Assembly (NCBI RefSeq): GCF_029433105.1
Contig: NZ_JARNTW010000028.1
Span: 17,322-81,321, forward strand
From: Runella sp. MFBS21
Lineage (GTDB): Bacteria > Bacteroidota > Bacteroidia > Cytophagales > Spirosomataceae
Direction of reading: 5' to 3'
Length of the DNA: 64,000 bases
The notes below the pieces were generated by a model. That model saw only the letters and a program-made list of their open reading frames with translations. It made no database searches and was not told the origin of the DNA. Position 1 is the first letter of the stretch; every line of letters begins with the position of its first letter. Positions 18,085 through 25,866 of the stretch are shown here, piece by piece. The position numbers were made by a program, and so were the translations under genes.

Positions 18085-19659
18085 ATGAAACAGGCTCTTT
18101 TACTCATTTTTTGTTTTTGTATTTCTTCTTTACAAGCCCAGCGGGGCTTCAAAACGACTGCTTCGGAGTCCGAAAAACGACTGGCACTCGTAATTGGGAA
18201 TGCCGCCTATACGGGTCAGGCGCTGACCAATCCGCTCAACGACGCCCGTGCTATGCGAACAACTTTGCAAGAGCTTGGTTTTGAGGTACACTACTATGAA
18301 AACCTCAGCAAAGCGGGTCAGGAAACGGCTTTGTTGAAGTTTGTTGCGGCCCTAAAGAGCTACAGTGTGGGCTTGTTTTATTTTGCTGGCCATGGTTTTG
18401 AATCCAAAGAAAAGGTCAACTATCTAATGAGTACGGATGTAACCTCCGACCTGAATGAGGTGCTGGCCAAAGACAAAAGCCTGAGCCTTGATGTGGTGAT
18501 AGAAAGTATGCGGGAGGCCAATGCCAAGACCAATCTGCTGTTGGTCGATGCTTGCCGCAACAATCCCTTCCGCTCTTGGAGCCGAGACGGGGCTAAAGGG
18601 TTAGGTAGCGTGAATCCACCCTTAGGAACGGTCGTATTTTTTGCAGCTTCACCTGGTCAGCAAGCCGACGACAACCGTGGAGGCAAAAATGGGTTGTTTA
18701 CGGAAGAATTGCTGACTCAACTCAAAACACCGAACTTAGAATTGGTTCAAATCCTTAAAAATACGAGCCGAGCGGTTTATAAGCGTAGCGGCAGTCAAGT
18801 ACCCTCACTAACGGGTCAATTGCTGGATGATTTTTACTTTTTGCCCCAATCGCGACCCTCTTCCAACACCACTGATCCAGAGCCCTACACGCCGCCCAAG
18901 CGAGAGGAGCCCGTGCGGGTTGAACCCGCCAAAGCAAAGACTAAGACGTTTATGGATTTGCCCTTTGCGGAGATGGCGTATGTGGAAGGCGGTACGTTTC
19001 AGATGGGTGATGAGGAGGGAGACTCCAGCGAAAAGCCAGTGCATAGTGTGACGTTGAGTAGTTTTTATATGAGTAAGTACGAGATTACGCAGCGACAGTG
19101 GGAGTCTGTGATGGGGAGCAATCCGAGTTCCTTTAAAGATTGCGCTGATTGTCCCGTAGAAAATGTCAGTTGGGAGGATATTCAGGAGTTTTTAAAGAAG
19201 CTAAATGCCCGTACGGGGGGTAAGTATCGCTTACCCACGGAAGCAGAGTGGGAGTACGCGGCGGGCGGCGGTAGTGGCACCCGTACGCGTTTTGGGAATG
19301 GTCGGGATGTATTGGATGCTGGGGAGGCGAATTTTGATGCGCGTGCTGCTTCCAAGGCATCGTATTCTACAGTGGGGGAAGATCGTAAGAAGACGTTGAA
19401 AGTGGGCAGTTTTCGGCCTAATGGATTGGGGTTATACGACATGACAGGCAATGTGTTGGAGTGGTGTAGTGACTGGTACGGTGCCTATAGTAGTAGTGGT
19501 AGTATTAATCCTACAGGCCCTACTAGAGGGTCTAATCGCGTGCTTCGCGGTGGGAGCTGGTTCACCGGCCCCGCGAATAACCGCGTGGCGTTTCGCTACG
19601 ACTACACGCCCTCGCTTCGCAACAGCAGCGTTGGCTTTCGGGTAGTGTCCCTTCAGTAA
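18085..19659 (+). CDS. Secreted caspase-FGE protein with DGR-type variable tail (VR5)
   Basis: 524 residues. Signal peptide MKQALLLIFCFCISSLQAQ. The caspase domain (His103 in FAGHG, Cys157 in VDACRNNPF) is closest to that of the gene at 1213 (shared FESKEKVNYLMSTDVTS, EVLAK.KSL). The linker EPYTPPKREEP and the FGE domain ([42 protein letters not shown]) are instead closest to the gene at 13370. It therefore looks like a recombinant of two array members. The tail lacks FGE catalytic cysteines and ends in VR5. Confidence 0.9.
   Translation: MKQALLLIFCFCISSLQAQRGFKTTASESEKRLALVIGNAAYTGQALTNPLNDARAMRTTLQELGFEVHYYENLSKAGQETALLKFVAALKSYSVGLFYFAGHGFESKEKVNYLMSTDVTSDLNEVLAKDKSLSLDVVIESMREANAKTNLLLVDACRNNPFRSWSRDGAKGLGSVNPPLGTVVFFAASPGQQADDNRGGKNGLFTEELLTQLKTPNLELVQILKNTSRAVYKRSGSQVPSLTGQLLDDFYFLPQSRPSSNTTDPEPYTPPKREEPVRVEPAKAKTKTFMDLPFAEMAYVEGGTFQMGDEEGDSSEKPVHSVTLSSFYMSKYEITQRQWESVMGSNPSSFKDCADCPVENVSWEDIQEFLKKLNARTGGKYRLPTEAEWEYAAGGGSGTRTRFGNGRDVLDAGEANFDARAASKASYSTVGEDRKKTLKVGSFRPNGLGLYDMTGNVLEWCSDWYGAYSSSGSINPTGPTRGSNRVLRGGSWFTGPANNRVAFRYDYTPSLRNSSVGFRVVSLQ
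19537..19653 (+). other. DGR variable repeat VR5
   Basis: 117 bp. Variable codons ttc acc ggc / aat aac / ttt / tac gac tac / ctt / aac agc agc. All constant codons match VR1-VR3; no off-pattern change seen. Confidence 0.87.
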
Positions 19660-19913
19660 ACAGGGAGACAATCCGCCTGGTGCGGCATGTTTGCTCCTTT
19701 TAAAAAAGATACGAACGCAGCTGTGGAGGGAGTAGGAGGGAGGGACGACCGAGTAACGAACGGGGTCGCCCAGACGGAACAGCGGAGAGAGTTTTGTCAC
19801 CGCCTTCGGCGGTCGAATTTTGAAATTTGTGACCCTATCAAGGGTCTATTCTCGCTCTTTGTCACCCCGAAGGGGTCTATTTATATCGTAAAACAGCATC
19901 AAAATCTAGCCTT
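19660..19913 (+). repeat. Composite intergenic cassette (copy C)
   Basis: The first 130 bp match the repeat at 17187; the last 95 bp match cassettes A and B. Hairpins ACCGCC-TTC-GGCGGT (19798-19812), GACCCT-ATCA-AGGGTC (about 19832-19847) and CCCC-GAA-GGGG are present. The loop of the second differs from cassette A (GTTA) while its arms are unchanged, so the stem rather than the loop is conserved. Confidence 0.75.
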
Positions 19914-21572
19914 ATGCGTACTTTTTTCTATTACTCCCTCTTTTTTTTCAGCCTTGGGCTGCTAAGCGCCCCCGCATTTGCCCAACCCAAAGGCATGAAG
20001 CCCGTGGGTGGCAACGCTCCTGCGGGTACAGAGCGGCGGCTGGCATTGGTGATAGGCAACAAAGACTACCAAAAGATGAACCCTCTTCGCAATCCACTTA
20101 ACGATGGCAATGACATGGCAGTAGCGTTAGAGCAATTAGGTTTCGTGGTCATTCAAACTACTAATGCAGATTATCGCACATTTCTTAATAGCATCAATCT
20201 TTTCAAAGACCGCTTGAGTGATTCAGATGTAGCCTTATTTTATTATTCGGGTCATGGCTTGAGTTATGGAGGTAAGAATTATCTCATGCCTACAGATGCT
20301 GATATCAGTTGCCTGGATCATATCGAAGAATATGGCATTTCGCTCAATCGTATTTTGAGTGATATTAGTGCTAAAGGAGTTAAAAACAGTTTTGTGTTGC
20401 TGGATGCCTGCCGCAACGTTCCCAATCTAAAAGTATGCGATAATACAAAGAGGGACATAAATGTAAACAATAGCTTGGTCAAACCTACTAACAATCCACG
20501 TGGTAGTATGATTGTCTATGCCACCGAGGAAGGCAGCACTGCCGACGATAATGTGAAGGAAAGAAATGGATTGTTTACAGCCGCTTTGTTGAAATACCTC
20601 ATCCAGCCCAATTGGGGCATCCGTACTATTTTGGATCAAACTACTATTGAAGTAGAAAAACGCAGTAGCGGCGCTCAATCACCGGGACGATATGACAAAC
20701 TCCAAGGTGATTTTGTATTTGTGCAGACCGCCTCCCAACCCTCAAAGGGGGAACCCTCTGCGCCGCCAGTGCGCACTGAACCCGCTAAACCAGCCGTAGA
20801 CCTCGAACCCATTACAATGGTAAGCATTCCCGGTGGAAGCTTTATGATGGGCAGTAATGAAGGCGAAGCCATCGAAAAACCCATTCACCGAGTAACAGTG
20901 AGCAACTTTCGCATGGCTAAGTACGAGACAACAGTAGCCGAATTTGAGCAATTTGTAGAGGATACGGGCTACCAAACCCAAGCAGAGAAAGAGAAAGGTA
21001 GTACTGTTTTTGTTAATGGTAAATGGGAGAAGAAATCGGGCGTAAGTTGGCGTTGCAATACAGCCGGTGAAATCCGTCCCCGTTCAGAGTACAACCATCC
21101 TGTGATTCATGTCAGTTGGAACGATGCGGTAGAGTATTGCAAATGGTTGAGTTTAAAAACGAGTCAAACGTATCGCCTCCCTACAGAAGCAGAGTGGGAA
21201 TACGCTGCCCGAGGCGGTCAGCAAAGTAAAGGTTATACCTATGCTGGCAGCAATGATATGAATGAGGTGGGTTGGTTTGGAGAAAATACTCAGTTAAGTG
21301 GTACTCGTGCGGTGGGTCAAAAAGCGCAAAATGAATTGGGTTTATATGATATGAGTGGTAATGTGCTGGAGTGGTGTAGTGACTGGTATAGCACTAATTA
21401 CTATATCAATAGCTCTACTAACAATCCTAAAGGTGGTCCTCCAGGATCCAATCACGTACTGCGTGGCGGTAACTGGTTTTTGATCGCGAATAGCCGTGTA
21501 GCGTCTCGCCTCAGTAGTATCCCTTCATACTGCAATAGCTACATTGGCTTTCGGGTGGTTGTTTCTCAATAA
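19914..21572 (+). CDS. Secreted caspase-FGE protein with decayed variable tail (VR6)
   Basis: 552 residues. Shared MRTFFYYSLFFF signal peptide (AFAQ). Caspase domain with His114 (YYSGHG) and Cys166 (LLDACRNVP), closest to the caspase-cupredoxin protein at 15119 (shared SDVAxFYYSGH.xSYGGKNYL, KGVKNSFV). FGE domain from about 285 (ITMVSIPGGSFMMGS) with [22 protein letters not shown] and GNVLEWCSDWY. The tail HVLRGGNWFLIANSRVASRL is one codon shorter and has synonymous changes at invariant positions, so it no longer matches the VR consensus. It may have escaped diversification. Confidence 0.88.
   Translation: MRTFFYYSLFFFSLGLLSAPAFAQPKGMKPVGGNAPAGTERRLALVIGNKDYQKMNPLRNPLNDGNDMAVALEQLGFVVIQTTNADYRTFLNSINLFKDRLSDSDVALFYYSGHGLSYGGKNYLMPTDADISCLDHIEEYGISLNRILSDISAKGVKNSFVLLDACRNVPNLKVCDNTKRDINVNNSLVKPTNNPRGSMIVYATEEGSTADDNVKERNGLFTAALLKYLIQPNWGIRTILDQTTIEVEKRSSGAQSPGRYDKLQGDFVFVQTASQPSKGEPSAPPVRTEPAKPAVDLEPITMVSIPGGSFMMGSNEGEAIEKPIHRVTVSNFRMAKYETTVAEFEQFVEDTGYQTQAEKEKGSTVFVNGKWEKKSGVSWRCNTAGEIRPRSEYNHPVIHVSWNDAVEYCKWLSLKTSQTYRLPTEAEWEYAARGGQQSKGYTYAGSNDMNEVGWFGENTQLSGTRAVGQKAQNELGLYDMSGNVLEWCSDWYSTNYYINSSTNNPKGGPPGSNHVLRGGNWFLIANSRVASRLSSIPSYCNSYIGFRVVVSQ
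21453..21566 (+). other. Decayed or non-DGR tail equivalent to a VR (VR6)
   Basis: 114 bp, aligned to VR1-VR5 by LRGG and GFRVV. Changes such as cacgtactg for cgcgtgctt and gtggttgtt for gtagtgtcc lie outside the NN positions, and one codon is missing. Active templated diversification is therefore unlikely. Confidence 0.6.
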
Positions 21573-21648
21573 ACAAGAAAACAGTCTGTTATGCTATTCG
21601 TATTTTCCCCTAGGGTTCTGAAGCGAGGGGACAAAAGAAAATTTCCCC

Positions 21649-21734
21649 AAAAAATACACCTTAATACTATCATAGAGACGCAATGTTTTGCGTCTCTACA
21701 AGCGGACAGTTTTCAAAAAATATACATTAATACT
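21649..21734. repeat. Palindromic REP-like element flanked by 20-bp direct repeats
   Basis: TAGAGACGCAA-TGTT-TTGCGTCTCTA (21673-21698) is a perfect 11-bp inverted repeat. It lies between AAAAAATACACCTTAATACT (21649-21668) and AAAAAATATACATTAATACT (21715-21734), which match at 18 of 20 bases. This layout suggests insertion of a small palindromic element with duplication of its target. Similar GAGACGC hairpins are common in intergenic DNA of Bacteroidota and cyanobacteria (from memory). Confidence 0.75.
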
Positions 21735-21757
21735 CTACCTATAAAACCTATTTTAGT

Positions 21758-22219
21758 ATGGCAGGTCTATTGATTGACAATCTTATTAAAGAAATCCAAG
21801 AAGAGTTTGGAAAAGAACTAGTCATTACTAGCAACACGCGAACGCCGCTGTCGCAAGCCAAAGCGATGTATAATCATTGCGAGGCAAAATACAACCAAAA
21901 CGCTCATAACCTTACCTCCTACGCAGCGTATAAAAAGCCTTGGGTAGATGCTATCTATGGCGCTTTTAAGCAGGGCAAAGACAATAAGGAAACTCACGAG
22001 CAAGTCATTAAGCGAATGGAAACAGTCATTCAGTCGCAGATGAACCAAGGCAATTATATTTCCAATCACCTATTGAATACTGCGCGCGATATTCAAACAA
22101 AACATTTCTCTAAAGAAGAACTTTCGACGCTTAAAACGTTGATCAACAAGCATCAAGAACTGTTTCTCAACGACGAAACTCGCACCAAGCAGCCTCACTT
22201 TCACCTTCATCTTAAGTGA
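21758..22219 (+). CDS. Peptidase M15-like (D,D-carboxypeptidase fold) protein
   Basis: 153 residues without a signal peptide. Three segments match the M15 zinc-peptidase layout: VITSNTRTPLSQAKAMYN (the Arg-containing S.xR motif), SNHLLNTARDIQ (SxHxxxxAxD, giving zinc ligands His and Asp) and the terminal QPHFHLHLK (ExxHxH-type end, giving the last His). The Gly of the usual SxHxxGxAxD is replaced, so assignment rests on spacing. If active it would cleave peptidoglycan stem peptides or a related amide, but the lack of a signal sequence argues for a cytoplasmic or toxin-like role. It follows the caspase array as a single gene. Confidence 0.55.
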   Translation: MAGLLIDNLIKEIQEEFGKELVITSNTRTPLSQAKAMYNHCEAKYNQNAHNLTSYAAYKKPWVDAIYGAFKQGKDNKETHEQVIKRMETVIQSQMNQGNYISNHLLNTARDIQTKHFSKEELSTLKTLINKHQELFLNDETRTKQPHFHLHLK

Positions 22220-22323
22220 GCCTTGCAAGACTCCAATATAGTCCATAGAGTTTTTATCGCTCTAGAGGGCATTACTTCGTTTTCTCAAATAATCATAATT
22301 GGTAGTAAAAAATCTTCTCTTAC

Positions 22324-22333
22324 TGATAAGGTT
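22324..22333 (+). promoter_or_regulatory. Shared upstream motif TGATAAGGTT, copy 3
   Basis: It lies 75-84 nt before the ATG at 22408. Between the motif and the gene, AAATCAGGA (about 22338) and TCCTGATTT (about 22385) form a 9-bp inverted repeat that could act as an operator or leader stem. Confidence 0.35.
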
Positions 22334-22407
22334 TTTTCTTAAATCAGGATAAATCAATGTAACTCAGAAAGCAGTTTTCCTCAGTCCTGATTTTAATAAA
22401 CTAGACA

Positions 22408-23547
22408 ATGAAACCCGTAACTTATTTTTGCAACAAAGAGAAAATAGAAACCAATGCCCTTGAGCAAGTGGAGCAGTATGCCCAAAATCAACACATAGAA
22501 AAAGTCTGCGCATTTACTGATATTCATTTCTGCGACGAGAAAGCGGTACCGGTTGGCGTAGCATTTTCATCTACCGATTATTTTTATCCGCTTGTTACCG
22601 GGAAAGATATTGGTTGTGGGGTGATGTTTCTGAAAGTATCCAAAGCAGATTGGCTAAAACCCTTTAACAAACAGGAACATTATAGAGCATTGAATTTGGC
22701 ACATACCAAAATGACCGACGATGGTCTAGGGGGCGGAAATCACTTTTTGTCATTGGAAGAAGATGAAGATTACATCTACATTATTTGTCATACAGGTACG
22801 AGAGATCGAGGCATTGGTCTTTATCAACATTGTATCGGTTTAGTCGAGGAGTTTTCACTTGAGTATGGCGCTAAAGTCCCTTTTGTTCATACCTCTTTCA
22901 TTGACCAGAAGTTTTATGAGTATTACAATGAAACATTACAGTTTGGGTATGAACGAAGAAAGAATTTCTGCCTTAAAACATTGATCTTTTTGCAGAATGC
23001 CAATTATATAAAAAGCGATAAAAATGCAATCAGCAAGAATTATTTGAGTCTGGATTTTGCCAAAACAGAAGAAGAAGGCAATATGTATGGCACAAAGTAT
23101 GAACTGAAAGATTCGATCCATAATCATATTCGTTTTGAAGCAGAAACGGGGAAAATAACCCATCGAAAAGGTAGCACAGAGTTAACTCAAGACGCCATTG
23201 TTGTTATTCCATTATCGATGACACGAGGTAGTTTGCTGGTAAAACTAAAACCAAATGCACCTTTAGCCGAAGAGGCGTTGTATTCTTGTGCACACGGAGC
23301 AGGAAGAAAGCTTTCGCGGTTTGATACGCTGAAATACTGGAAAAGTGCTTTAAAGGAAAAAGACAGAAAAGCCTACAAAGAAAAATTTTCTGAAATGCTG
23401 GACCGTTCTGGCAACTTTTCCAGTGGTTATATTCAAGAATTTGACTTTGCGTATAAAGATCATTCCGAAATTTTTGACTACCAATCTTACCTAAAAAAGG
23501 TAACGGAGACAAAGCCAATTGTAACGATAAAATACACCGAGATTTAG
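22408..23547 (+). CDS. rtcB: RtcB-like RNA ligase
   Basis: 379 residues, shorter than the usual 400-480 of RtcB. The ordered RtcB motifs are visible: FTDIHFCDEKAVPVGVAF (equivalent of DVHPGKG.PIG), GKDIGCGVMF (metal-binding Cys), LGGGNHFLSLE (metal-binding Asn/His), HTGTRDRGIG (equivalent of HSGSRG.G), IPLSMTRGSLLVK (equivalent of PGSRG..SYLV) and CAHGAGRKLSR (His that is guanylylated). The family joins RNA 2',3'-cyclic phosphate or 3'-phosphate ends to 5'-OH ends using GTP and Mn2+. No RtcA or archease gene is next to it. It is cytoplasmic and probably monocistronic, with TGATAAGGTT upstream. Confidence 0.85.
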   Translation: MKPVTYFCNKEKIETNALEQVEQYAQNQHIEKVCAFTDIHFCDEKAVPVGVAFSSTDYFYPLVTGKDIGCGVMFLKVSKADWLKPFNKQEHYRALNLAHTKMTDDGLGGGNHFLSLEEDEDYIYIICHTGTRDRGIGLYQHCIGLVEEFSLEYGAKVPFVHTSFIDQKFYEYYNETLQFGYERRKNFCLKTLIFLQNANYIKSDKNAISKNYLSLDFAKTEEEGNMYGTKYELKDSIHNHIRFEAETGKITHRKGSTELTQDAIVVIPLSMTRGSLLVKLKPNAPLAEEALYSCAHGAGRKLSRFDTLKYWKSALKEKDRKAYKEKFSEMLDRSGNFSSGYIQEFDFAYKDHSEIFDYQSYLKKVTETKPIVTIKYTEI

Positions 23548-23567
23548 GAAATCTAGATGATCTTACG

Positions 23568-24014
23568 CTACCAATCTACTTTTGGATAGTAATAAGGGGC
23601 AAAACGAATATCTAATTTCTTAAAATTTCTTACTCTTTTAACGACACGTGTCTTTATGTTAAAGGAATAAATACCCGGCTTCTTGTTTAATCGAAAATCT
23701 TCCAGAATCTCTACTTCAAAATCACTTACTTGTCTTATGTCATACGTAGATTGAAATAACCTTTCATATTTAGGTAACGTATCATGCAAGGATTCTACCT
23801 GAGTCTGAGTAGGTAACCATAAATAAAAGTCATAGTGTCCAAACAATAAAGCCCAATTTTCATCCTTATCAATAACACCAAGCTTGACATCACAATAGCA
23901 ATCACCAATGTAAATGTCTTGTCCGTTTCTTTTATCGACCATATAACCGCATTCATAATGACCACCTAAGCAATAATTTTGACTTTCAGCAAGTATAGTT
24001 TCTGGGCGTTTCAT
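23568..24014 (-). CDS. Hypothetical protein
   Basis: 148 residues, no signal peptide or membrane segment. It has several cysteines in the N-terminal third (CLGGHYECGY, GDCYCDVK) and many aromatics, and ends FAPYYYPKVDW. No family recognised. Convergent with the RtcB-like gene, with a 20-nt gap. Composition and size would suit an immunity protein or a small cytoplasmic domain of unknown role, but nothing in the sequence decides this. Confidence 0.68.
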   Translation of the reverse strand: MKRPETILAESQNYCLGGHYECGYMVDKRNGQDIYIGDCYCDVKLGVIDKDENWALLFGHYDFYLWLPTQTQVESLHDTLPKYERLFQSTYDIRQVSDFEVEILEDFRLNKKPGIYSFNIKTRVVKRVRNFKKLDIRFAPYYYPKVDW

Positions 24015-24210
24015 TTTAAGGAGTTTTAAAAGAGGAAGGGATATAGTGCGATTTGCATTGTTTATTGGTAATTATAGGGGTTTTTTATGCAAATACAAAA
24101 TAACAATAAACCCCTACTTTTTGGTTTGTTAGCATTAAAATTATGATAGCTTATGTCTAGTGTTTGGCGTAATTGGTTAGCCATAAGTGTAATAAAAAAT
24201 CCATAGCCAC

Positions 24211-24220
24211 TGATAAGGTT
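24211..24220 (+). promoter_or_regulatory. Shared upstream motif TGATAAGGTT, copy 4
   Basis: It lies 47-56 nt before the ATG at 24267, the shortest distance of the four copies. Confidence 0.35.
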
Positions 24221-24266
24221 TAGTAGCACTAATGTATAAAGTTACAAACAAACCTTTTTAGTAAAC

Positions 24267-25034
24267 ATGTACGCTGCTCTCATCACCTCGTCCAATAGCC
24301 AGATTCGCAACCGTGCTTTAGCGGGAAGTATATTTTTAAGCACTGCCCTATTGGCCACCCTGTGGTTAGTAAAATTGCACGTTTCCACCCCTATCACTCA
24401 TCAAACCAAAGCGGTGATAGATACCGTAGAGCTACTTGCATGGGTACCGATGCGAATTGAAGTGAGTCCTAAAACACAACCTGTGAGTCACCCAACTAGC
24501 AGCGGTGCGGCACCAGCGCCACGCTTTGCACCTAAGCCCACACCCGCTCGCCCAAGTGCCTCAGAGATCAGAGGTACTGCTCAGCCCGTAGTGACCCAAA
24601 CCAACGAATCCCCCGTCGAAACGCCCAAAATCGAACCTAGTAGTCTTTACAAAAAAACCGAACATCGGGGCAGTGGCAATGACCCCAAAGCCAACACCAA
24701 TCACGGTGGCGCTCCCAATGGCGAGCCCACAGGTGGCTATGACGGCCCTAGCAAAGGAAAAGGAGGGATAGGGTTGGATTTAGCTGGTTTTCGCTTTGGC
24801 AAAATGAGCGTGCCGCAAGATCCCTATGATGAAACTGGCCGGATTGTGTTTCGCATCAAAGTAAACGCCGAAGGTGAAATTCTGGCTTTGACCATTCTTG
24901 AGACATCGGTATCGGCCAGTATTGCCCAATGGTACAAACAACAACTCTCCAAACTTACAGTAGTGCCTACTTCCCAAGGTCAGCGACCTGAGGTCTCAGA
25001 GGGAAGAGTGACCATCAAAATCACGGCAAGATAA
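24267..25034 (+). CDS. TonB-like energy-transducer-type membrane protein
   Basis: 255 residues. One N-terminal transmembrane segment (about 20-37, AGSIFLSTALLATLWLVKL) is followed by a long Pro/Ser/Thr and Gly/Asn-rich periplasmic spacer (SGAAPAPRFAPKPTPARPS; GGAPNGEPTGGYDGPSKGKG). A C-terminal alpha/beta domain with DETGRIVFRIKVNAEGEI resembles the GxVxVxFxVxxxGxV pattern of TonB C-terminal domains. The classic YPxxA motif is missing. It ends 5 nt before the RDD gene, so the two form an operon. No ExbB/ExbD lies nearby. Confidence 0.65.
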   Translation: MYAALITSSNSQIRNRALAGSIFLSTALLATLWLVKLHVSTPITHQTKAVIDTVELLAWVPMRIEVSPKTQPVSHPTSSGAAPAPRFAPKPTPARPSASEIRGTAQPVVTQTNESPVETPKIEPSSLYKKTEHRGSGNDPKANTNHGGAPNGEPTGGYDGPSKGKGGIGLDLAGFRFGKMSVPQDPYDETGRIVFRIKVNAEGEILALTILETSVSASIAQWYKQQLSKLTVVPTSQGQRPEVSEGRVTIKITAR

Positions 25035-25039
25035 ATCCC

Positions 25040-25738
25040 ATGAGGTTCAATGTACTGATTCGTCGCCTAGTAGCCTCCTTCGTAGATATAGGTTTGCTTT
25101 ATGCAGGATGGCACTTTTATGAATACATGCTCACCAAAGACCAGCCCATGGCCTACGACCGGCTGTTTGCAGGAGTATTTGAGCTGCTGAGCTATGTACC
25201 TTTTTGCTTGCTTTATACGCCTTTGAGCGAGAGTCTCAGTAGGGGCCAAACCATCGGTAAATATCTTTTGGGGCTTCGAGTTGTCTCAAGCCAACATGGA
25301 GGCTTTGGCCTCAAAGAAGCCTTTTTGCGGTGGTTGGGTGGTTGGGTCGATTTTTATATTACGTTAGGAATCGCTGCCGGAATTTCGATGCTACAATCTC
25401 GTCCCTACCAGCGCCTCGGCGACCGACTAGCGCGTACGTGGGTAGTCCGCGAATTTCGTCCTCAAGAGCGCATCAAGCTTCCTAGCCCTCATTTTAATTT
25501 TAGGGTCAGGGATGATTATGTGGAGAAAGGAAAAATCTATGAATACCGAGAAGCGGGGCGACGCTACAAAATCCAATGCTTAGGGGTTTGGATGGATGCT
25601 AGCCTGATATATGTTCGACTGCTTGTCCTAGAATCTGACCCTAAACCTTATTCTCTGCAAGTAGGTGAAATCTTGGAAGTGTCTATCAACACATCCGGCA
25701 TTGTATTTCCTGGAATGTGGTATTTGAGAGAACTATAA
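25040..25738 (+). CDS. RDD-family membrane protein
   Basis: 232 residues. The N-terminal 145 residues contain the RDD layout: LIRRLVASFVDIGLLY (Arg and Asp in the first membrane segment), a second hydrophobic stretch LLSYVPFCLLYTPLSE, QTIGKYLLGLRVV, and RPYQRLGDRLARTWVV (R..GD), giving three to four membrane segments. A soluble C-terminal part of about 80 residues (FNFRVRDDYVEKGKIYEY...) follows and is not part of the RDD domain. RDD proteins are poorly understood; some act in ion transport. Co-transcribed with the TonB-like gene. Confidence 0.8.
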   Translation: MRFNVLIRRLVASFVDIGLLYAGWHFYEYMLTKDQPMAYDRLFAGVFELLSYVPFCLLYTPLSESLSRGQTIGKYLLGLRVVSSQHGGFGLKEAFLRWLGGWVDFYITLGIAAGISMLQSRPYQRLGDRLARTWVVREFRPQERIKLPSPHFNFRVRDDYVEKGKIYEYREAGRRYKIQCLGVWMDASLIYVRLLVLESDPKPYSLQVGEILEVSINTSGIVFPGMWYLREL

Positions 25739-25866
25739 CAACAAAAAGAATGAAGACCTATGATTTTGGGCGGTCAATTGATAACTTTTCTGGCTGTTTA
25801 TAGACCTAAATAATTATTTTTGAAAAGGTTATTTTTTACGTTTTGAATCTCTACTATGTCCACTTT

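Noticed and set aside
9732..19653. Explaining tail diversity by gene conversion or normal drift
   Set aside because: These would also change third positions and constant codons; the observed restriction to NN of NNY codons does not fit.
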